Assembly: GCA_903873585.1 (NCBI GenBank) | Contig: CAIQOV010000026.1 | Location: forward strand, 1-64,000 | Length of the DNA stretch: 64,000 bases | Origin: an uncultured Rhodobacterales bacterium | GTDB taxonomy: Bacteria; Pseudomonadota; Alphaproteobacteria; Rhodobacterales; Rhodobacteraceae | Direction: 5' to 3' | Shown here: one piece after another, positions 62,584 to 64,000 of the stretch | How the letters are laid out: the number at the start of each line of letters is the position of its first letter | How positions within the stretch are numbered: position 1 is the first letter of the stretch | Notes under the pieces: generated by a model | Databases searched by the model: none | The model's input: only the letters and a program-made list of their open reading frames with translations | Told to the model about the DNA's origin: nothing | Program-made: the position numbers and the translations under genes

Positions 62584-63966
62584 CTACTTCAGGCCCAAGA
62601 TCGCGGGCAGGGCGGCAAAGACCGCGCGCGCCCCTTGGCCAACACCGCCCTTGGGGCGGGCCGGTTGGTCGGACGGGGTGTGGGCGTAGATGTCGAAATG
62701 CAAATAGCGCGGGTTGTTCACAAAGCGGCGCAAGAAAAGCGCCGCTGTGCCAGACCCTGCAAAGCCCCACCCCGGCGCGTTATCAAGGTCTGCGATGCCC
62801 GGTTCGATGATGGCTTCGTAGGGGTCATGGAAGGGCAAACGCCAGACGGGATCAAAGCTTGCTAAGGCCCCTGATTCGAGCGCTGCGACCACATCGGGGT
62901 CGTTGCAATAATAAGGCGCAAGGTCGGGGCCAACAGCCACACGGGCAGCACCCGTTAGGGTGGCCATCGACACGATCATGTCTGATGAGTCTTCTTCAGC
63001 CCAAGCCAGCGCGTCGCCCAGAACCAAGCGGCCCTCGGCATCCGTATCGTTCACCTCGACCGTCAGGCCCTTGCGTGAGGTGAGGATGTCTTTGGGCCGC
63101 ATTGCATTGCCGGATATGGCATTTTCCACCGCAGGCACGATCACGCGCAACTGTACAGGCATGCCAAGCGACATGATCATATGGGCCAGCCCCAAAACGG
63201 TGGCAGCGCCGCCCATGTCTTTCTTCATCAGGTTCATGCCGGACGAGGGCTTAATGTTCAGCCCGCCCGTGTCAAAGCAAACGCCCTTGCCCACCAGCGT
63301 CAGCTTGGGGCCAGCCTTGCCCCAACGCATCTGCATGATGCGCGGCGCGCGGGGCGAGGCGCGGCCGACGGCGTGAACCATCGGGAAGTTCTGCGTCAGC
63401 AGGTCGTCGCCCCTGATCGCCGTGGTTTGCGCGCCAAAGCGCTGGGCAAGGGCTGTAAAGGCCGCTTCAAGTTCAGCAGGCCCCATGTCGGAGGCGGGGG
63501 TGTTGACCAGATCGCGGGTAAGAAACTCGCCCTCTGCCATCGCCAAAAGGCGGGGGCCATCGGTGCCTTCGGGCAGGCGCAGCAGGGCTGGGTCGGCTTT
63601 TTTAGGGGAACGGTAGCGGTCGAATCGGTAGGATTGCAGCAGCCATGCGAGAACCGTTTCATCGCGCAGCGCAGGCGTCAGCGCGCCGCCTAAATCCCAG
63701 TTGCCCGCAGGCAGGCCCGCCACAGCTTTGGCGATGCCAAAGCGCAGCCGCGCGCGGGCTTTCGCCGTGCCCAAGCCTGCGATGGCAGACCCTACGCCCG
63801 TCTCGCCCGGAATAAGGCGCAGCTCGCCCAAGCCCGCCTCAAACCCTGTGGCTGTCAGCCAGTCTTTGGCGGGGTGGCTGTCGCGCAGCGCGGGCCAGTC
63901 TTCGGCTGTCACCACGGTTAGGGTGCGAAAGGCGGCATCGGGGTCGGCAAAGCGAGGTTGGGTCAT
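62584..63966 (-). CDS. M17 leucyl aminopeptidase family protein
   Basis: 460 residues. M17 catalytic domain in the C-terminal part: GKGVCFDTGGLNIKPSSGMNLMKKDMGGAATVLG (metal Lys/Asp), VNDTDAEGRLVLGDALAWAEE (Asp and Glu metal ligands, Arg). It releases N-terminal amino acids from peptides. With the NlpC/P60 protein translated right behind it, the pair may degrade murein or other peptides. The remaining 34 bases to the window end hold only its Shine-Dalgarno region. Confidence 0.9.
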   Translation of the reverse strand: MTQPRFADPDAAFRTLTVVTAEDWPALRDSHPAKDWLTATGFEAGLGELRLIPGETGVGSAIAGLGTAKARARLRFGIAKAVAGLPAGNWDLGGALTPALRDETVLAWLLQSYRFDRYRSPKKADPALLRLPEGTDGPRLLAMAEGEFLTRDLVNTPASDMGPAELEAAFTALAQRFGAQTTAIRGDDLLTQNFPMVHAVGRASPRAPRIMQMRWGKAGPKLTLVGKGVCFDTGGLNIKPSSGMNLMKKDMGGAATVLGLAHMIMSLGMPVQLRVIVPAVENAISGNAMRPKDILTSRKGLTVEVNDTDAEGRLVLGDALAWAEEDSSDMIVSMATLTGAARVAVGPDLAPYYCNDPDVVAALESGALASFDPVWRLPFHDPYEAIIEPGIADLDNAPGWGFAGSGTAALFLRRFVNNPRYLHFDIYAHTPSDQPARPKGGVGQGARAVFAALPAILGLK

Positions 63967-64000
63967 GGCATTCTCCTACCCGCCCAAGCCTAGCTGTTCC

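Noticed and set aside
1-64000. CRISPR arrays, rRNA, transposases, prophage modules
   Set aside because: I saw no short regularly spaced direct repeats, no ribosomal RNA sequence and no recombinase or phage structural gene; the tandem repeats present are protein-coding.

Overview
The window is GC-rich DNA (an estimated 60% or slightly more) and reads as a chromosomal segment of a Rhodobacterales alphaproteobacterium (Roseobacter-like). The gene content supports this: the rimP-nusA-ylxR-infB block, argJ-mutT, DUF2794, IalB, DUF1285, a YcaQ-like glycosylase and serine-cycle genes. Genes are tightly packed, with many ATGA/TGATG tandem overlaps. Three convergent gene pairs share a single TTAA as both stop codons. 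I saw no rRNA, tRNA, CRISPR array or insertion sequence.

Layout. 1-3.9 kb: minus-strand exported repeat protein (six Ig-like repeats, two DUF11-like repeats, then 141-aa tandem repeats running off the left edge) with an in-frame TAA just after the signal peptide. 4-10 kb: GPH-type sugar transporter; then a LuxR-type response regulator, a cysteine-free periplasmic SUOX-fold protein and a tripartite hybrid kinase, with repeated TACCC(C)TTAGGAT elements; then a BigR/SqrR-like ArsR repressor. 10-19 kb: 2-hydroxyacid dehydrogenase, TPP enzyme, and the serine-cycle block sga-mcl-mtkA-mtkB, divergent from an ScfR-family regulator across a promoter with TTTGCAAA-type palindromes. 18.8-22.6 kb: three-subunit molybdenum hydroxylase with a coupled MoaD/ThiS-like protein. 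22.8-28.8 kb: secA, parvulin, argJ, mutT and a 51-aa gene. 28.8-34.5 kb: rimP-nusA-ylxR-infB with an attenuator-like leader. 34.6-40.3 kb: DUF1203, an AT-rich insert, polA, zinc-finger protein, hydroxypyruvate isomerase, DUF1285. 40.4-47.1 kb: overlapping MoxR/DUF58/DUF4159/VWA-like operon. 47.1-51.7 kb: DUF599 protein and glcDEF. 51.7-64 kb: peptidoglycan-binding-like protein, cupin, succinate-semialdehyde dehydrogenase, formamidase-like hydrolase, YcaQ-like glycosylase, desaturase, AT-rich P-loop gene, rlmN, ialB, asparaginase, DUF2794, NlpC/P60 and M17 aminopeptidase.

Metabolic theme. Several loci meet at glyoxylate and hydroxypyruvate: GlcDEF makes glyoxylate from glycolate; Sga converts serine plus glyoxylate to hydroxypyruvate plus glycine; the hydroxyacid dehydrogenase and Hyi could handle hydroxypyruvate; MtkAB and Mcl make and split malyl-CoA to acetyl-CoA and glyoxylate. 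The ScfR regulator and its palindromes suggest acyl-CoA-responsive control of this node.

The most unusual signals are: (i) two AT-rich single-gene inserts, each at the 3' end of a conserved gene, one with a duplicated 72-bp gene end and one with a possible displaced C-terminal tail; (ii) the ScfR/serine-cycle switch; (iii) the signalling module with a Moco-fold protein lacking any cysteine; (iv) the attenuator-like leader of the nusA operon.
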